Source of the DNA: Lysinibacillus sp. BPa_S21 | GTDB lineage: Bacteria; Bacillota; Bacilli; Bacillales_A; Planococcaceae | Direction: 5' to 3' | Length of the DNA: 64,000 nt | NCBI RefSeq assembly: GCF_023337795.1 | Contig: NZ_JALIRS010000005.1 | Span: 124,001-188,000 of the forward strand | Made by a program: the position numbers and the translations under genes | Shown here: piece after piece, positions 9,150 through 18,509 of the stretch | Position numbering within the stretch: position 1 is the first letter of the stretch | How the letters are laid out: every line of letters starts with the position of its first letter | The notes under the pieces: model-generated | Databases searched by the model: none | Seen by the model: only the letters and a program-made list of their open reading frames with translations | What the model was told of the DNA's origin: nothing

Positions 9150-10100
9150 CTATCTCTTCCCAACTCGTAAGCGTGGATCAACAATCCCATATAGTAGATC
9201 AATAACTAAATTGATAGTTACATAGCTAACGGCGATTAACAAAACAACTCCTTGAATTACTTCAAAGTCACGTCTTTCCACTGAGTTAATAATCAATTGA
9301 CCAATACCTGGAATATTGAATACTGTTTCAACGACAGCTGCACCGGCTACTAAAGTTCCAAAAGTTTGACCGATAATCGTTAAGATTGGAATAAATGCAT
9401 TTCGTAATGAATGTTTTATTGTAATGATAAATTCCTTTACCCCTTTTGCACGTGCTGTCTTAATGAAATTGGCTGATAAAACATCTAGCATCGAAGATCT
9501 TGTCATACGGGCAATAAGCGCAGCCTGCATTGAACCTAATGCAATGGCGGGTAAAATTAAATAGCGGATATGTACATCTAAACCCGCTGCTACCGGTTTA
9601 TAGCCTGCAACAGGCAACCAGCGTAACTCCACTCCAAATAATAAAATTAAAAATAATCCTAGTAAAAAGCTTGGAACTGATATTCCAACAAGTGAAACGC
9701 CCATAAATGTTTGATCTAATAAAGATCCTCTGAACTTAGCTGAAAGCACGCCAAGTGGAATAGCTAGTACAATAGCAAACAATTGAGCCATAATAGCCAA
9801 TGAAAACGTTGGACCTAAATGCTCCAAAAAAGCTGTTAATACGGGTTGTTTCATAAACAGTGATGTTCCTAAATCGCCCTTAAAAATATCTCCTACCCAA
9901 GTCACATATTGTTCCAAAATAGGACGGTTGAGGCCAAGCTCCTCCTGAAGCTTAGCCACCTCCTGAGGAGAGGCTTCAGGACCTAGCATAACTGAAGCTG
10001 GATCACCAGGCGTTATATGAACTAATAAAAAGACGACAACTGATACAACAAATAGTACAGGTATAAGTGACAGTATTCGTTTCAATATAAAGTTCAACAC
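9150..10100 (-). CDS. Peptide ABC transporter permease, OppB/DppB type
   Basis: 316 residues starting at GTG 10100 after GGGGGG. It has the OppB/DppB N-terminal signature (FILKRILSLIPVLFVVS, then TPGDPA), six predicted TM segments and an EAA loop near FIKTARAKGVKEFII. It forms the membrane channel with the OppC-like partner encoded directly downstream. Confidence 0.92.
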   Translation of the reverse strand: MLNFILKRILSLIPVLFVVSVVVFLLVHITPGDPASVMLGPEASPQEVAKLQEELGLNRPILEQYVTWVGDIFKGDLGTSLFMKQPVLTAFLEHLGPTFSLAIMAQLFAIVLAIPLGVLSAKFRGSLLDQTFMGVSLVGISVPSFLLGLFLILLFGVELRWLPVAGYKPVAAGLDVHIRYLILPAIALGSMQAALIARMTRSSMLDVLSANFIKTARAKGVKEFIITIKHSLRNAFIPILTIIGQTFGTLVAGAAVVETVFNIPGIGQLIINSVERRDFEVIQGVVLLIAVSYVTINLVIDLLYGIVDPRLRVGKR

Positions 10101-10122
10101 AAGCTCTTCCCCCCTAATGAAA

Positions 10123-11685
10123 TTACTTCAAATTCCATAAAATGATCCCTTGCAAGAAATCATCGCCCTCAACGGACGCATCGTATGCTGTTACTGTCGT
10201 TTTGTTCCCAAATTTAATAATTGGTACATAATCATATACTTCAACCATTAAGTCACTGTAATAACCTGTCGCTTCTTCCTGTGTTGCAGCACCTGCAATT
10301 TTACCTAATAAATCATCAATTTTAGGGCTATTTGTCCAACCTGCCCATTCTCCTTTGGAATCCAAGAACACATATTTATTAGGTACAGGCTCTGTTGGAA
10401 AACCAGTAATGAAAATATCATATGCCTTTTCATCTGTACGTCGCTGCTGAACAGTTGGCCAATCATAAATATCAAGCTTCACTTTCATGCCAAGACTTTC
10501 TAATTGTTGTTGAACTACAACGGCTGCATTGTAATGGTCTTCATAATCGCGTGTTGATAAAATAACGATTTCTTCCCCATTATAGCCAGCTTGTTTTAGT
10601 AGAGCCTTTGCCTTTTCAGTATCCTTTTGATTGTATTGATCACTACCTGCATCTGTATACCAGTCTGTTTGATCTTTAATCATTAAATTATGTTCTAATT
10701 CATAAAATTCTGGGCTCGAAAACGCCGCCCTCAAAATTGCTTCTTGATCAAGCGCAGCATTTACAGCTTGACGCGCTTCCTTTTTGGCAAATAATCCTGC
10801 TCGCTTGTTAAATACAACCGCATTAAAGCCATTATGATTGATAGAAGTTTTAACAGTATCAGACGTTTTTAATTGCGCCACATTATCGAATGGGATCGCA
10901 TTGGCTACTTGATATTCCCCTGTTTGAATGCCAGCAAAGCGCGTTGAAGCATCGCTTACAATATTAAAATAAATATTTTCATAATGCGCCTCTTTTTTCC
11001 CTGACAATCCACTCGCAGGACTATCCACAGCTACATAGTCATTAAATTTTTCCAAATGAATATATTGGTCATTTTTCCACTCTACGAATTTATATGGACC
11101 TGTCCCAATAAATTCTGTTAAACCCTCAGCTGTCGTTGAAGCATTTGCTTCTTCCGTTGTAATAATGGCGATTTGACTTGGATCTGCCAACAAATGGAGC
11201 GCAATAAATAGTCGCTTAGGCGTGACTAATCGCACGGTAGTATCATCCACTTTTTCAAATGTTGCATCCGCAAAATAAGTTTTTCCCAAACCTGTTGTTG
11301 TCATCCAGCGGTGCATAGATGCTACAACATCTTCGGCTGTAACATCATCATCATTATGGAATTTAACACCTTGTCTCAATTTAAATGTAATAACTTTACC
11401 ATCTTCACTTTCTTCCACTGATTCCGCCAACATTGGCACAACCTTCGAATCTTTATCTAGTGTCACTAACGATTCATAGATATTACGAGCGACATCACGT
11501 GTAGCTACCGCAGTTGTCATCAATGGATCTAATGTTGGCGGCTGAGCATTATAAGCTATCTGTAATTCTGAATAATCTTTATTACTTTTTGCTCCTTTAC
11601 CACCAGCACTATCATCTGAAGAACATGCTGCTAAGACGAAAAGCACACCCACAATCATTAAAAATAGCCAATTCGCTTTTTTCAT
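10123..11685 (-). CDS. Peptide-binding lipoprotein of ABC transporter (SBP family 5)
   Basis: 520 residues beginning MKKANWLFLM, with a signal peptide ending in the lipobox LAAC and an acidic Ser/Asp linker. The SBP_bac_5 fold is recognisable from VEESEDGKVITFKLRQGVKF and the GTGPYKFVEW strand. It is the first gene of the transporter operon and has a strong GGGGGG ribosome site. It captures the substrate outside the cell. The ligand is unknown, but neighbours point to peptides or N-acyl amino acids. Confidence 0.9.
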   Translation of the reverse strand: MKKANWLFLMIVGVLFVLAACSSDDSAGGKGAKSNKDYSELQIAYNAQPPTLDPLMTTAVATRDVARNIYESLVTLDKDSKVVPMLAESVEESEDGKVITFKLRQGVKFHNDDDVTAEDVVASMHRWMTTTGLGKTYFADATFEKVDDTTVRLVTPKRLFIALHLLADPSQIAIITTEEANASTTAEGLTEFIGTGPYKFVEWKNDQYIHLEKFNDYVAVDSPASGLSGKKEAHYENIYFNIVSDASTRFAGIQTGEYQVANAIPFDNVAQLKTSDTVKTSINHNGFNAVVFNKRAGLFAKKEARQAVNAALDQEAILRAAFSSPEFYELEHNLMIKDQTDWYTDAGSDQYNQKDTEKAKALLKQAGYNGEEIVILSTRDYEDHYNAAVVVQQQLESLGMKVKLDIYDWPTVQQRRTDEKAYDIFITGFPTEPVPNKYVFLDSKGEWAGWTNSPKIDDLLGKIAGAATQEEATGYYSDLMVEVYDYVPIIKFGNKTTVTAYDASVEGDDFLQGIILWNLK

Positions 11686-11918
11686 GTCGATCCCCCCACA
11701 ACTTTGTGATTTTCAATCTAAAAGTATTTGCTTTATTTGCAAATAATTTAAAGCGAATACTTCAACATATATTAAGCTAACAAATATTTTTTAAAAATTC
11801 AATTATTTTTTCAGAAAATATTGAAAATAAAATTTATTGTGAATATGATATAATAAAGTAAACACTTATTTTATTAAGAAAAAAAAGAGTTTCCTTCAAA
11901 CTCAACGGAGGTATCAAC
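11686..11918. promoter_or_regulatory. Divergent control region between transporter operon and RpiR regulator
   Basis: This AT-rich 233-bp spacer must hold the promoters of both transcripts. A dyad with arms TTTTCA (11808-11813) and TGAAAA (11822-11827) is a candidate operator for the RpiR-type regulator encoded next to it. TATAAT at 11849-11854 could serve as the -10 of the regulator gene, although no well-spaced -35 is clear. Confidence 0.4.
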
Positions 11919-12779
11919 TTGTACGCATATGAAACTAAAATCCAAGAAAAATTTGATGATTTATCCCCTACATTAAAACGTGTTGCATTATTTTTAAAAG
12001 AAAACCCGAAACTTTTTGCTTCAAATTCCGCGACGAAAATCGCCAATATGATTGGAGTCAGTGAAACGAGCGTGATTCGATTTGTTTATGCCCTCAATTA
12101 TGGGAGTTTTACTGACCTACAAAATGAAGTACAGGATTCTATTTTTGATTTAAAAAATTCATTAATGAGCTTGTCGCAAACATTTACAGAACAAACGAAT
12201 CATACAGGCATAGAAGAAGTTATGATTCGTGATCAAATCAATATAAAAAAAACGGCTGAAAATATAGACCCCGAAGTTTTTAAAACGGTGGTTAAGCGGA
12301 TTGCTCTTGCAAGGGAGATTGTTGTATTAGGGAGTGGAGCCTCTTATGGTTTTGCACATTGGTTTAGCTTCACATTAAATACAATAAGAGGAAATAGTCG
12401 GATTTTAAATTTATATATGGATGATTTTTCTTACATTAATAACTTAGATGAGAATAGTGTCGTTGTTACCTTTTCTTTTAATCGTTATATGAAACATACA
12501 CTTGAAATTACGCAAGAATTAAAGGAACGTGGCGTTTATGTGGTGGGTATTACAGATTCAGATATAGCTCCCATAACTCAAATTGCTGATTCTACCTTTG
12601 TTACTAAGATGTCCCATATGTCTACCATTGACTCTGGTCCTGTCATTTCCTCGTTATTGAATACAATCTTGAATCAAATGATTCAGGACTATCCAGAGCA
12701 ATATGAAAGACAAAAGCAACAATATGAGACTACTTATAAAGACCTATTTTGGAATGAGGGATTACATCATGAAAATTAA
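11919..12779 (+). CDS. MurR/RpiR family transcriptional regulator
   Basis: 286 residues from a TTG start just after GGAGG. Residues about 1-77 form the HTH_6 domain (SATKIANMIGVSETSVIRFVYALNY); about 115-250 form a SIS sugar-isomerase-like sensor domain (VVLGSGASYGFAHWF). It is divergent from the transporter operon and its last 11 bases overlap the M20 hydrolase gene, so it likely controls this cluster. SIS domains usually bind sugar phosphates, yet the neighbours handle amino-acid derivatives, so the effector is open. Confidence 0.88.
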   Translation: MYAYETKIQEKFDDLSPTLKRVALFLKENPKLFASNSATKIANMIGVSETSVIRFVYALNYGSFTDLQNEVQDSIFDLKNSLMSLSQTFTEQTNHTGIEEVMIRDQINIKKTAENIDPEVFKTVVKRIALAREIVVLGSGASYGFAHWFSFTLNTIRGNSRILNLYMDDFSYINNLDENSVVVTFSFNRYMKHTLEITQELKERGVYVVGITDSDIAPITQIADSTFVTKMSHMSTIDSGPVISSLLNTILNQMIQDYPEQYERQKQQYETTYKDLFWNEGLHHEN

Positions 12780-13875
12780 GCAAGAACTATTACAACATTT
12801 TCGTTACTTACATGAAATTGCAGAAGTAAGCTGGCAAGAGGTGAATACAACACAATATTTGAAAGACGTTCTTAATGAGCTAGGCTATAAGGTGACTACT
12901 TTTAATGATTGTACAGGGCTTTATGCAGACCTTGGCCAAGGCCAGCCTATAGTAGCGGTCCGTGCAGATATTGATGCACTATGGCAGGAAGTCGATGGCC
13001 GTTTTAAAGCAAATCACTCATGTGGTCACGATGCCCATATGAGCATGGTTATCGGTGTGGCAAAATGTATGCAGCATGAAAATTTCAAAGGCACGCTACG
13101 TCTCATTTTTCAACCAGCAGAAGAAAAAGGCAATGGCGCTTTAAAAATGATTGAGAAAGGTGTTATACGGGATGTGGAATATCTATATGGCATCCACTTG
13201 CGACCAATCCAAGAGATCCCATTAGGTGTAGCGTCACCGGTTATTATACATGGCGCAGGGCAAATGATCGATGGACAGGTAAAAGGAGACGATAGTCATG
13301 GAGCACGCCCTCATTTAACAGTCAATGCTATAGATGCTATGACGATGATTAATGAACATTTAAATCAAATTCGCATGGATCCACAAATACCACATTCCAT
13401 CAAAATGACCTATATTCGAGCTGGAGGCGACAGTCGTAATATCATCCCTGGGAATGGACAATTTGGACTAGATTTACGTGCACAAACGAATGAAGCTATG
13501 CAGGATCTGGTACAAAAATTTAAACAAATCATAAACGGTGTACGTACAACCACGGGTGCAACCATTCATTATGACATCGTGACAGCCATGCCTGCTGCTG
13601 TTCAAAACGAGCAAGCTATTCAATTTGCACATAAAGGCATTGCTGAAGTCATTGGCGAACAAAATATTATGCCTGCGCTCATCACCTCTGGTGGAGACGA
13701 TTTTCATTTTTACACTATCAAGAAACCAGAATTAAAAGCAACGATGATTGGCCTAGGCTGCAACCTAGCTCCAGGTCTCCATCATCCATATATGAGCTTT
13801 AATACAGATGCCCTTGAAATCGGTACCAATATCTTAACTAAAACCGTGTTAGCCACTTTACGTGCTATACAATAG
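12769..13875 (+). CDS. M20 family aminoacylase/amidohydrolase
   Basis: 368 residues from ATG 12769, which overlaps the RpiR gene by 11 bp and has its own purine-rich ribosome site. The di-metal centre motifs are present: RADIDALW, HSCGHDAHM and QPAEEKGNGA, with a late histidine in LHHPYMSF. The family hydrolyses N-acyl amino acids or small peptides. Paired with an N-succinylamino acid racemase and a peptide transporter, it would release the free amino acid after racemisation; that pathway role is inference. Confidence 0.88.
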   Translation: MKIKQELLQHFRYLHEIAEVSWQEVNTTQYLKDVLNELGYKVTTFNDCTGLYADLGQGQPIVAVRADIDALWQEVDGRFKANHSCGHDAHMSMVIGVAKCMQHENFKGTLRLIFQPAEEKGNGALKMIEKGVIRDVEYLYGIHLRPIQEIPLGVASPVIIHGAGQMIDGQVKGDDSHGARPHLTVNAIDAMTMINEHLNQIRMDPQIPHSIKMTYIRAGGDSRNIIPGNGQFGLDLRAQTNEAMQDLVQKFKQIINGVRTTTGATIHYDIVTAMPAAVQNEQAIQFAHKGIAEVIGEQNIMPALITSGGDDFHFYTIKKPELKATMIGLGCNLAPGLHHPYMSFNTDALEIGTNILTKTVLATLRAIQ

Positions 13876-14000
13876 ATTGCTAGTTTTAAGCGTAATTGGA
13901 TACCGTGGCTAAATCATTTTGATGACCATAAAACAAGTATTTGATTCTACTCCCAGCTTAGAAGATTTTAAGATAAATTAAAAAGACAAGATAAGAAAAA

Positions 14001-14036
14001 AAATCCCGAATTAACATTCCATATTCGGGATTTTTC
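14001..14036. terminator. Strong hairpin after the M20 gene
   Basis: Arms AAATCCCGAAT (14001-14011) and ATTCGGGATTT (14023-14033) form an 11-bp stem followed by T residues on the plus strand. An A-run precedes the stem, so it can also act on minus-strand transcripts of the XRE-cupin gene. Confidence 0.85.
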
Positions 14037-14041
14037 ATAAA

Positions 14042-14164
14042 TATAAAGTTACACCACCGTCAACTAGAACGATTGATTTTTGTCCACTGTTTGCTCCGCC
14101 AATACCGCCTTCGATCTCCAGCTTGGTTTCAAGCCCTCCGCATAGACTAGCGTGATTACTTATT
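14042..14164 (-). pseudogene. Possible C-terminal gene remnant
   Basis: On the minus strand, below the XRE-cupin stop, an open stretch reads LCGGLETKLEIEGGIGG and then SIVLVDGGVTLYL before a TGA near 14040. It has protein-like composition but no start of its own and I do not recognise the family. It may be the tail of a deleted gene or chance. Confidence 0.2.
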
Positions 14165-14737
14165 TCAAGATAAGTATTTCATTGTTAAATGGAGGACTGC
14201 AACTTCATCTCCTGTGTTTTCATAGCTATGCTTTCGATTTGCTTCAAATTGAATAGAATCAAATTCGTTTAATGCATATATTTCTTGTCCAACTTGAATC
14301 GAAATTTCCCCTTTCATCACTGTTACATATTCGATAGCTCCTTCATGATGAGGTTCTGCCTCATATATACTATTCGGTTGCAAACAAGCACGATGCATTT
14401 CCAATCCTGTTTCTTTTTTGTAACGAAATATAGTCTCTAATCGCCACATTTGATTTTCTTCAATAGTAAATCCTTCCCCACAGCGTACAACATTTACTAT
14501 ATCTTCTATAGCCATTAGCCGTGACAACGGAATAGATAATCCTTTTGTAATCTTCCAAATGACACCTAATGTAGGATTCGTTTCTCCTCTCTCAATTTTT
14601 CCTAGCGTTAATTTACTAACACCCGTTATTTTCGCTAACTCTTCTAAACTTAGTTTCTGTTCATTTCGTATTTGTCGTAACAGTTGACCAACTTGCAGAA
14701 TTACTTCTTTTGTTTGCATATCCTCTTGTTCTTTCAT
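14165..14737 (-). CDS. XRE-family regulator with C-terminal cupin domain
   Basis: 190 residues. The helix-turn-helix lies at about 15-70 (LSLEELAKITGVSKLTLGKIERG); a cupin barrel covers about 110-188 (EGAIEYVTVMKGEISIQVGQE). Such HTH-cupin proteins usually repress or activate a neighbouring transporter or catabolic gene in response to a small ligand. It is divergent from the DMT-type exporter at 14834, its likely target. Confidence 0.88.
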   Translation of the reverse strand: MKEQEDMQTKEVILQVGQLLRQIRNEQKLSLEELAKITGVSKLTLGKIERGETNPTLGVIWKITKGLSIPLSRLMAIEDIVNVVRCGEGFTIEENQMWRLETIFRYKKETGLEMHRACLQPNSIYEAEPHHEGAIEYVTVMKGEISIQVGQEIYALNEFDSIQFEANRKHSYENTGDEVAVLHLTMKYLS

Positions 14738-14794
14738 ATGAACCCCACCTTTGATATACTATACTTTACTTTTTAATAAAATAAATATATTATG

Positions 14795-14814
14795 ATATAT
14801 ATATATATATATAT
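14795..14814. repeat. (AT)10 dinucleotide tract in the exporter leader
   Basis: Ten uninterrupted AT dinucleotides lie between the divergent XRE-cupin start and the ribosome site (AAAGGAG, 14819-14825) of the exporter gene. Such tracts can change length by slippage and alter promoter or leader spacing. Confidence 0.85.
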
Positions 14815-14833
14815 TCAGAAAGGAGCGAACGAA

Positions 14834-15799
14834 ATGCGCGCTATCTTATTAGGTATTTTATCATCTGCGTTTTTTTCAGCTACATTTATTATAAACCGAA
14901 TTATGAACGTATCAGGTACAAGCTGGGCTTGGACTGCTTCCTTCCGATTTTTATTCGCTTTACCCATTTTATTCTTTATCGTCCTATTTCGCAAAAACCT
15001 TCGCCCGCTATGGGTAGAAATGCGTAAACATCCTTTGGCATGGATTGGTTACGGTACATTAGCCGGTGTTGGATTTTATTCCTTATTAAGCTATGCTGCT
15101 GTATTTAGTCCTGCATGGCTCGTAGCAGGTACATGGCAAATAACCATTTTAGCGGGTTTGTTATTATCTCCGTTATTTTTTATTACACTGGAGACGAAGT
15201 CAGGCGTTAAACGAGTTCGCGGTAAAATTCCAATGCGAAGCTTACTTGTTTCCTTATTTATTTTAACGGGTGTCATTTGTATGCAATTGACAGAAGCTGG
15301 AGATATTACTGTTTCTCAATTTTTATCTGGCTTCCTCCCTGTAGTCATCGCTGCATTCTTATATCCATTCGGTAATCGAAAAATGATGGAGGTCGTTGCT
15401 GGTCGCCTAGATACATTTCAACGCGTGTTAGGCATGGCCATTGGTAGCCTTCCTATCAGTATTATTTTAGCGATTTATGGTTGGACTACAACTGGCATAC
15501 CAACATCTGGGCAAATCATGCAAGGTTTCCTATTGGCATTATGTTCAGGTGTTATCGCCACAATGACATTTTTCTTCGCTACTGACTTAGCAAAAAATAA
15601 CCTTTCTTTATTAGGGGCAGTGGAGGCAACACAAGCTGGAACAATGATATTTACTGTTCTTGGTGAAATCCTTTTATTAAATGGTTCTTGGCCTGTTGGA
15701 GTATCTTTAATCGGTATGATCATTATTATGATTGGAATGATAGCCAATAGTATTTTAAATCGTTCTGTTCCTATATCCAGACAAAAGAAAACAGCATAG
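14834..15799 (+). CDS. DMT-superfamily membrane transporter (multidrug-efflux EmrE-like family)
   Basis: 321 residues from ATG 14834 with AGGAG eight bases upstream. About ten hydrophobic segments run through the whole protein, beginning LLGILSSAFFSATFIINRIMN and including the SYAAVFSPAWLVAGTWQ stretch typical of the ten-TM drug/metabolite transporters. The substrate is unknown. Divergence from an XRE-cupin regulator suggests inducible export. Confidence 0.85.
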   Translation: MRAILLGILSSAFFSATFIINRIMNVSGTSWAWTASFRFLFALPILFFIVLFRKNLRPLWVEMRKHPLAWIGYGTLAGVGFYSLLSYAAVFSPAWLVAGTWQITILAGLLLSPLFFITLETKSGVKRVRGKIPMRSLLVSLFILTGVICMQLTEAGDITVSQFLSGFLPVVIAAFLYPFGNRKMMEVVAGRLDTFQRVLGMAIGSLPISIILAIYGWTTTGIPTSGQIMQGFLLALCSGVIATMTFFFATDLAKNNLSLLGAVEATQAGTMIFTVLGEILLLNGSWPVGVSLIGMIIIMIGMIANSILNRSVPISRQKKTA

Positions 15800-15897
15800 T
15801 TTTACTTTCTCCAAGTAGCATTTTAGATTGTGTAAAATGCTACTTTTTTATGTTGTCATAGATTTATAGTTGTACTTCATGCTGTTGGAAAGTTTTT

Positions 15898-16194
15898 TTA
15901 AGGAAACGGAACTACTATCCATCCTATGATGAAAATAATTCCTGTAAATATCATGATAAATAAGACAACACTTAATCCCCATAGCCCTAATGAGCGACTT
16001 TTTTTAGAAAATAAAGCAATGACGCTTAAAGGCGCTGTCAGATACATTAACAAATAAAAGTTATTATTCGTTAAATCAATATTCGTTAATAGCGTAATAT
16101 TAAGTAATAAAAGTAGACATAAGCCACCAATCACCCCAAACCATCCAGCTGTGACGAATCCTTTTTCAAATCGTTTTAACGTGACCAGTTCCAT
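15898..16194 (-). CDS. Small membrane protein of the sigma-factor operon
   Basis: 98 residues with three hydrophobic segments (about 15-32, 46-61 and 74-95) and a basic start MELVTLKR. I recognise no family. Its ATG lies within the end of the anti-sigma gene (19-bp overlap) after AGGTG, so it is translated with the ECF sigma/anti-sigma pair and may be an accessory membrane component. Confidence 0.7.
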   Translation of the reverse strand: MELVTLKRFEKGFVTAGWFGVIGGLCLLLLLNITLLTNIDLTNNNFYLLMYLTAPLSVIALFSKKSRSLGLWGLSVVLFIMIFTGIIFIIGWIVVPFP

Positions 16195-17168
16195 AATTTC
16201 ACCTCACCTACTTTTAATGACCGTACAATATCCAGTTTTTCTAATGCAAGGACTTCCTTTTTCGGTCCTGTTACAACAACCCCATAAGTCTTTATGCCAT
16301 GTTTATTCATGTAAGCAATACGCTCCGGCAATGCTAAATTTTTTGCGCTAGAAACCGCTGTCGCAAGTTCTTCGTGCTTTTCCATAGTTTTCAAAATAGC
16401 TTTAAACACTTCTTCATTTGACGTTGCATCTCGAAATGGTGACCAAGTGGAATTATCAGGTTGCACAGGATAGCCAATTGGTGAAACAACTTTACCATCT
16501 TTACTTAAATTGGTTTTATCAATACCGGTATCGACAGCAGCCCACACAACATCGACATTAGGCATTGTATCTTTAGCTTCTTTAACTGTCATAAGATCAT
16601 TAAAAGAAATATAAGCTTCCACAACAGTTTCATCAGGTAAGCCGCCAAGGATCCTCCATTCTCGACCCGTATCCAGTTCCGAATTCCTGTTTTTAGGATG
16701 TATTAACCAAGGATTCGTTTCTGTTGGATGTTTTGGTGCTACTCTTTCTAGAGATGTTGTCACTTCTTTTTTAGATAAGCTACCAAGGAAAAAACGTAAA
16801 TCATAAGTGTTCGCTTTATAGTCTTCCTCTCCTATACGCTTGTATTGATCAAAAGCAAGCTTCATTGAAAATGGCGAAAAGGACATATCAAACTCTATTT
16901 CTTCCAGTGATGTATTAGGTTCTGTAACGTAAAGCGTTTGACTTGCCACATCCATTAATGTTGTAGATTTTGTACCAAAGGCGTAATACATTAATGTCAA
17001 CATATAACTAATTGGCGCAATCAATAATATCACCGTTAAAGTTGCAAAAATCAGCTTCGATTTCGACGTGAAAATTGTTCTTTTAATTGCTTTTTGATAT
17101 TTACTTTGATCTTTTATATTTGCAATTTCTGCTTTGGAGCTAGCTATTAATTTTTCATAATCATCCAT
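16176..17168 (-). CDS. Membrane anti-sigma factor (Sigma_reg N/C domain type)
   Basis: 330 residues with a cytoplasmic N-terminus (1-50), one TM segment (about 54-75) and a long extracellular part whose end (GIKTYGVVVTGPKKEVLAL) matches the sigma-regulator C-terminal domain. It overlaps the upstream ECF sigma gene by 8 bp. Such proteins hold the sigma factor at the membrane until an envelope signal releases it. The signal is unknown. Confidence 0.82.
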   Translation of the reverse strand: MDDYEKLIASSKAEIANIKDQSKYQKAIKRTIFTSKSKLIFATLTVILLIAPISYMLTLMYYAFGTKSTTLMDVASQTLYVTEPNTSLEEIEFDMSFSPFSMKLAFDQYKRIGEEDYKANTYDLRFFLGSLSKKEVTTSLERVAPKHPTETNPWLIHPKNRNSELDTGREWRILGGLPDETVVEAYISFNDLMTVKEAKDTMPNVDVVWAAVDTGIDKTNLSKDGKVVSPIGYPVQPDNSTWSPFRDATSNEEVFKAILKTMEKHEELATAVSSAKNLALPERIAYMNKHGIKTYGVVVTGPKKEVLALEKLDIVRSLKVGEVKLWNWSR

Positions 17169-17649
17169 ATTGTTGTCTCTCCTTTTCTATTAAGGCTCTC
17201 ATCTTTTTTCGTCCACGTAATAAATGACTTTTGAGCGTATTTATTTTTAAATCTAAAATATTTGACGCCTGCTCATAAGTACAGTCATGCACATCACACA
17301 ACATAATTGCCTGCTTTTCATAAGGCGATAATTGATCAAGTAAAGAAATTAACGAATGAAAGGATTCTTCATTTACCGCAATGGTTTCAGGTGTTATACA
17401 TGTCGATTGTTCAAGATTATTTGTTAGGTCCACACGGCGCTCTTTTCTTATGTAATCGATATGTGTATAATAAGCTACTTTAAATAACCATGGCTTAATA
17501 TCTTGGACTGTATTAGAAAGTAATGTAATGTGTGCTTTATAAAAAGTATCTTGCGTTAAATCCTCTGCTAATGTTTGGTTTTTGCATAAGGAATATAGAT
17601 ACCGATAGATATCGTTTATATAGCGTAAATAAAGCTGTTCAATGTCCAT
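17161..17649 (-). CDS. ECF-type sigma-70 factor
   Basis: 162 residues. Region 2 (about 5-70) contains LAEDLTQDTFYKAH and WLFKVAYYTHIDYIRK, and region 4 (about 105-155) contains LSPYEKQAIMLCDVHDCTYEQASNIL. There is no region 1.1 or 3, as expected for ECF factors. It is the first gene of a three-gene operon with its anti-sigma factor, and an ECF-like promoter sits directly upstream, suggesting autoregulation. Confidence 0.9.
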   Translation of the reverse strand: MDIEQLYLRYINDIYRYLYSLCKNQTLAEDLTQDTFYKAHITLLSNTVQDIKPWLFKVAYYTHIDYIRKERRVDLTNNLEQSTCITPETIAVNEESFHSLISLLDQLSPYEKQAIMLCDVHDCTYEQASNILDLKINTLKSHLLRGRKKMRALIEKERQQYG

Positions 17650-17670
17650 CTCTTCCCACCTTTCAATCTA

Positions 17671-17699
17671 TCCTCGTTTTACAAATAGAAAAAGTTGCA
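17671..17699 (-). promoter_or_regulatory. Candidate ECF autoregulatory promoter
   Basis: On the minus strand TGCAAC (AAC at 17696-17694) is followed after 17 bases by CGAGGA (CG at 17676-17675). The spacing and the AAC / CG pair fit ECF sigma promoters, and the site lies about 25 bp before the sigma gene start. Confidence 0.55.
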
Positions 17700-17804
17700 C
17701 TAATTTAGTTTTTTTGTATTTTTTAGTCAAGTATGTATTACAAAAATAAAGAAACGACACGATAATGTGAAGAGGTAAAATGGAAGTGCAAAAATTATAT
17801 CAAT

Positions 17805-17855
17805 AAAAAATGGGATGTTCTTATCGTCATTTGTAGACTTTGAGAACATCCCACG
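17805..17855 (-). terminator. Minus-strand hairpin terminator
   Basis: An 11-bp stem (TGGGATGTTCT near 17809 with AGAACATCCCA near 17850) is followed on the minus strand by a T-run. It lies well below the DUF350 gene and may be a backup terminator for that operon. Confidence 0.6.
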
Positions 17856-17969
17856 TAATCATTAGTTACGCAATATTTAATACTCTTATAGAGATTCTAA
17901 TGAAAACTATATATGGCTAGCATATCGTTTTTTGCTTGCTCATTGTCCGGCTGATACCTTCAAACAAAG

Positions 17970-18010
17970 AAAGAGCATGTCTTTTCATTAATAAAAAACA
18001 TGCTCTTTTT
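17970..18010. terminator. Hairpin terminator after the DUF350 gene
   Basis: Arms AAAGAGCATGT (17970-17980) and ACATGCTCTTT (17998-18008) form an 11-bp stem, with T-rich sequence on both sides depending on strand. It ends the minus-strand operon that finishes at 18039. Confidence 0.75.
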
Positions 18011-18038
18011 AATGTATTATTATAAATTTATTAAATAC

Positions 18039-18452
18039 TTAATATGACAAACTTCCTGCTATAATTAATCCTACCGTAATGCCCACAGCAAATAAGCTGA
18101 AGCCCACTGCAGTATTTCCTTCTTCAACTTTTTTCGCCAAGCTTGTTTTTGGTGTTAACACGTATTCAATAATCAAATACACAACTATTTGTGTGGCAAT
18201 TCCGATTAACCCCCAAATAAATGCATCTAGTATATGAACACTTGAAGACCACACTGTATATAAGGTGATGCCTAATCCAATCACTTTTCCCCATAGCTTT
18301 AATGCAACCGCTAAATTTCCTTCTTTAATTAATTTCCACTCTGAAAATTTTGTTGTACAAGCAAATGCAACAATACCAATCAAAATGAGAATAAATCCGG
18401 TTCCTATATATAATAAAAAATTTAAAAAACTATCTAATGAGAAAAATCCCAT
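18039..18452 (-). CDS. DUF350 membrane protein
   Basis: 137 residues from ATG 18452, preceded by AAGGAG; a TTG at 18494 would add 14 residues. Four hydrophobic segments and the paired GNLAVALKLWGKVIG and GNTAVGFSLFAVGI repeats are the hallmark of DUF350, in which two membrane hairpins are duplicated. It is last in a four-gene set with a glutathionylspermidine-synthase-like ATP-grasp enzyme and a small lipoprotein, like the E. coli yjfLMC cluster. Function unknown. Confidence 0.8.
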   Translation of the reverse strand: MGFFSLDSFLNFLLYIGTGFILILIGIVAFACTTKFSEWKLIKEGNLAVALKLWGKVIGLGITLYTVWSSSVHILDAFIWGLIGIATQIVVYLIIEYVLTPKTSLAKKVEEGNTAVGFSLFAVGITVGLIIAGSLSY

Positions 18453-18509
18453 TCCTTTAAACACTCCTTTTATGATAACTTTAGTTTGATCCAATCTCTT
18501 AAAAATTTT

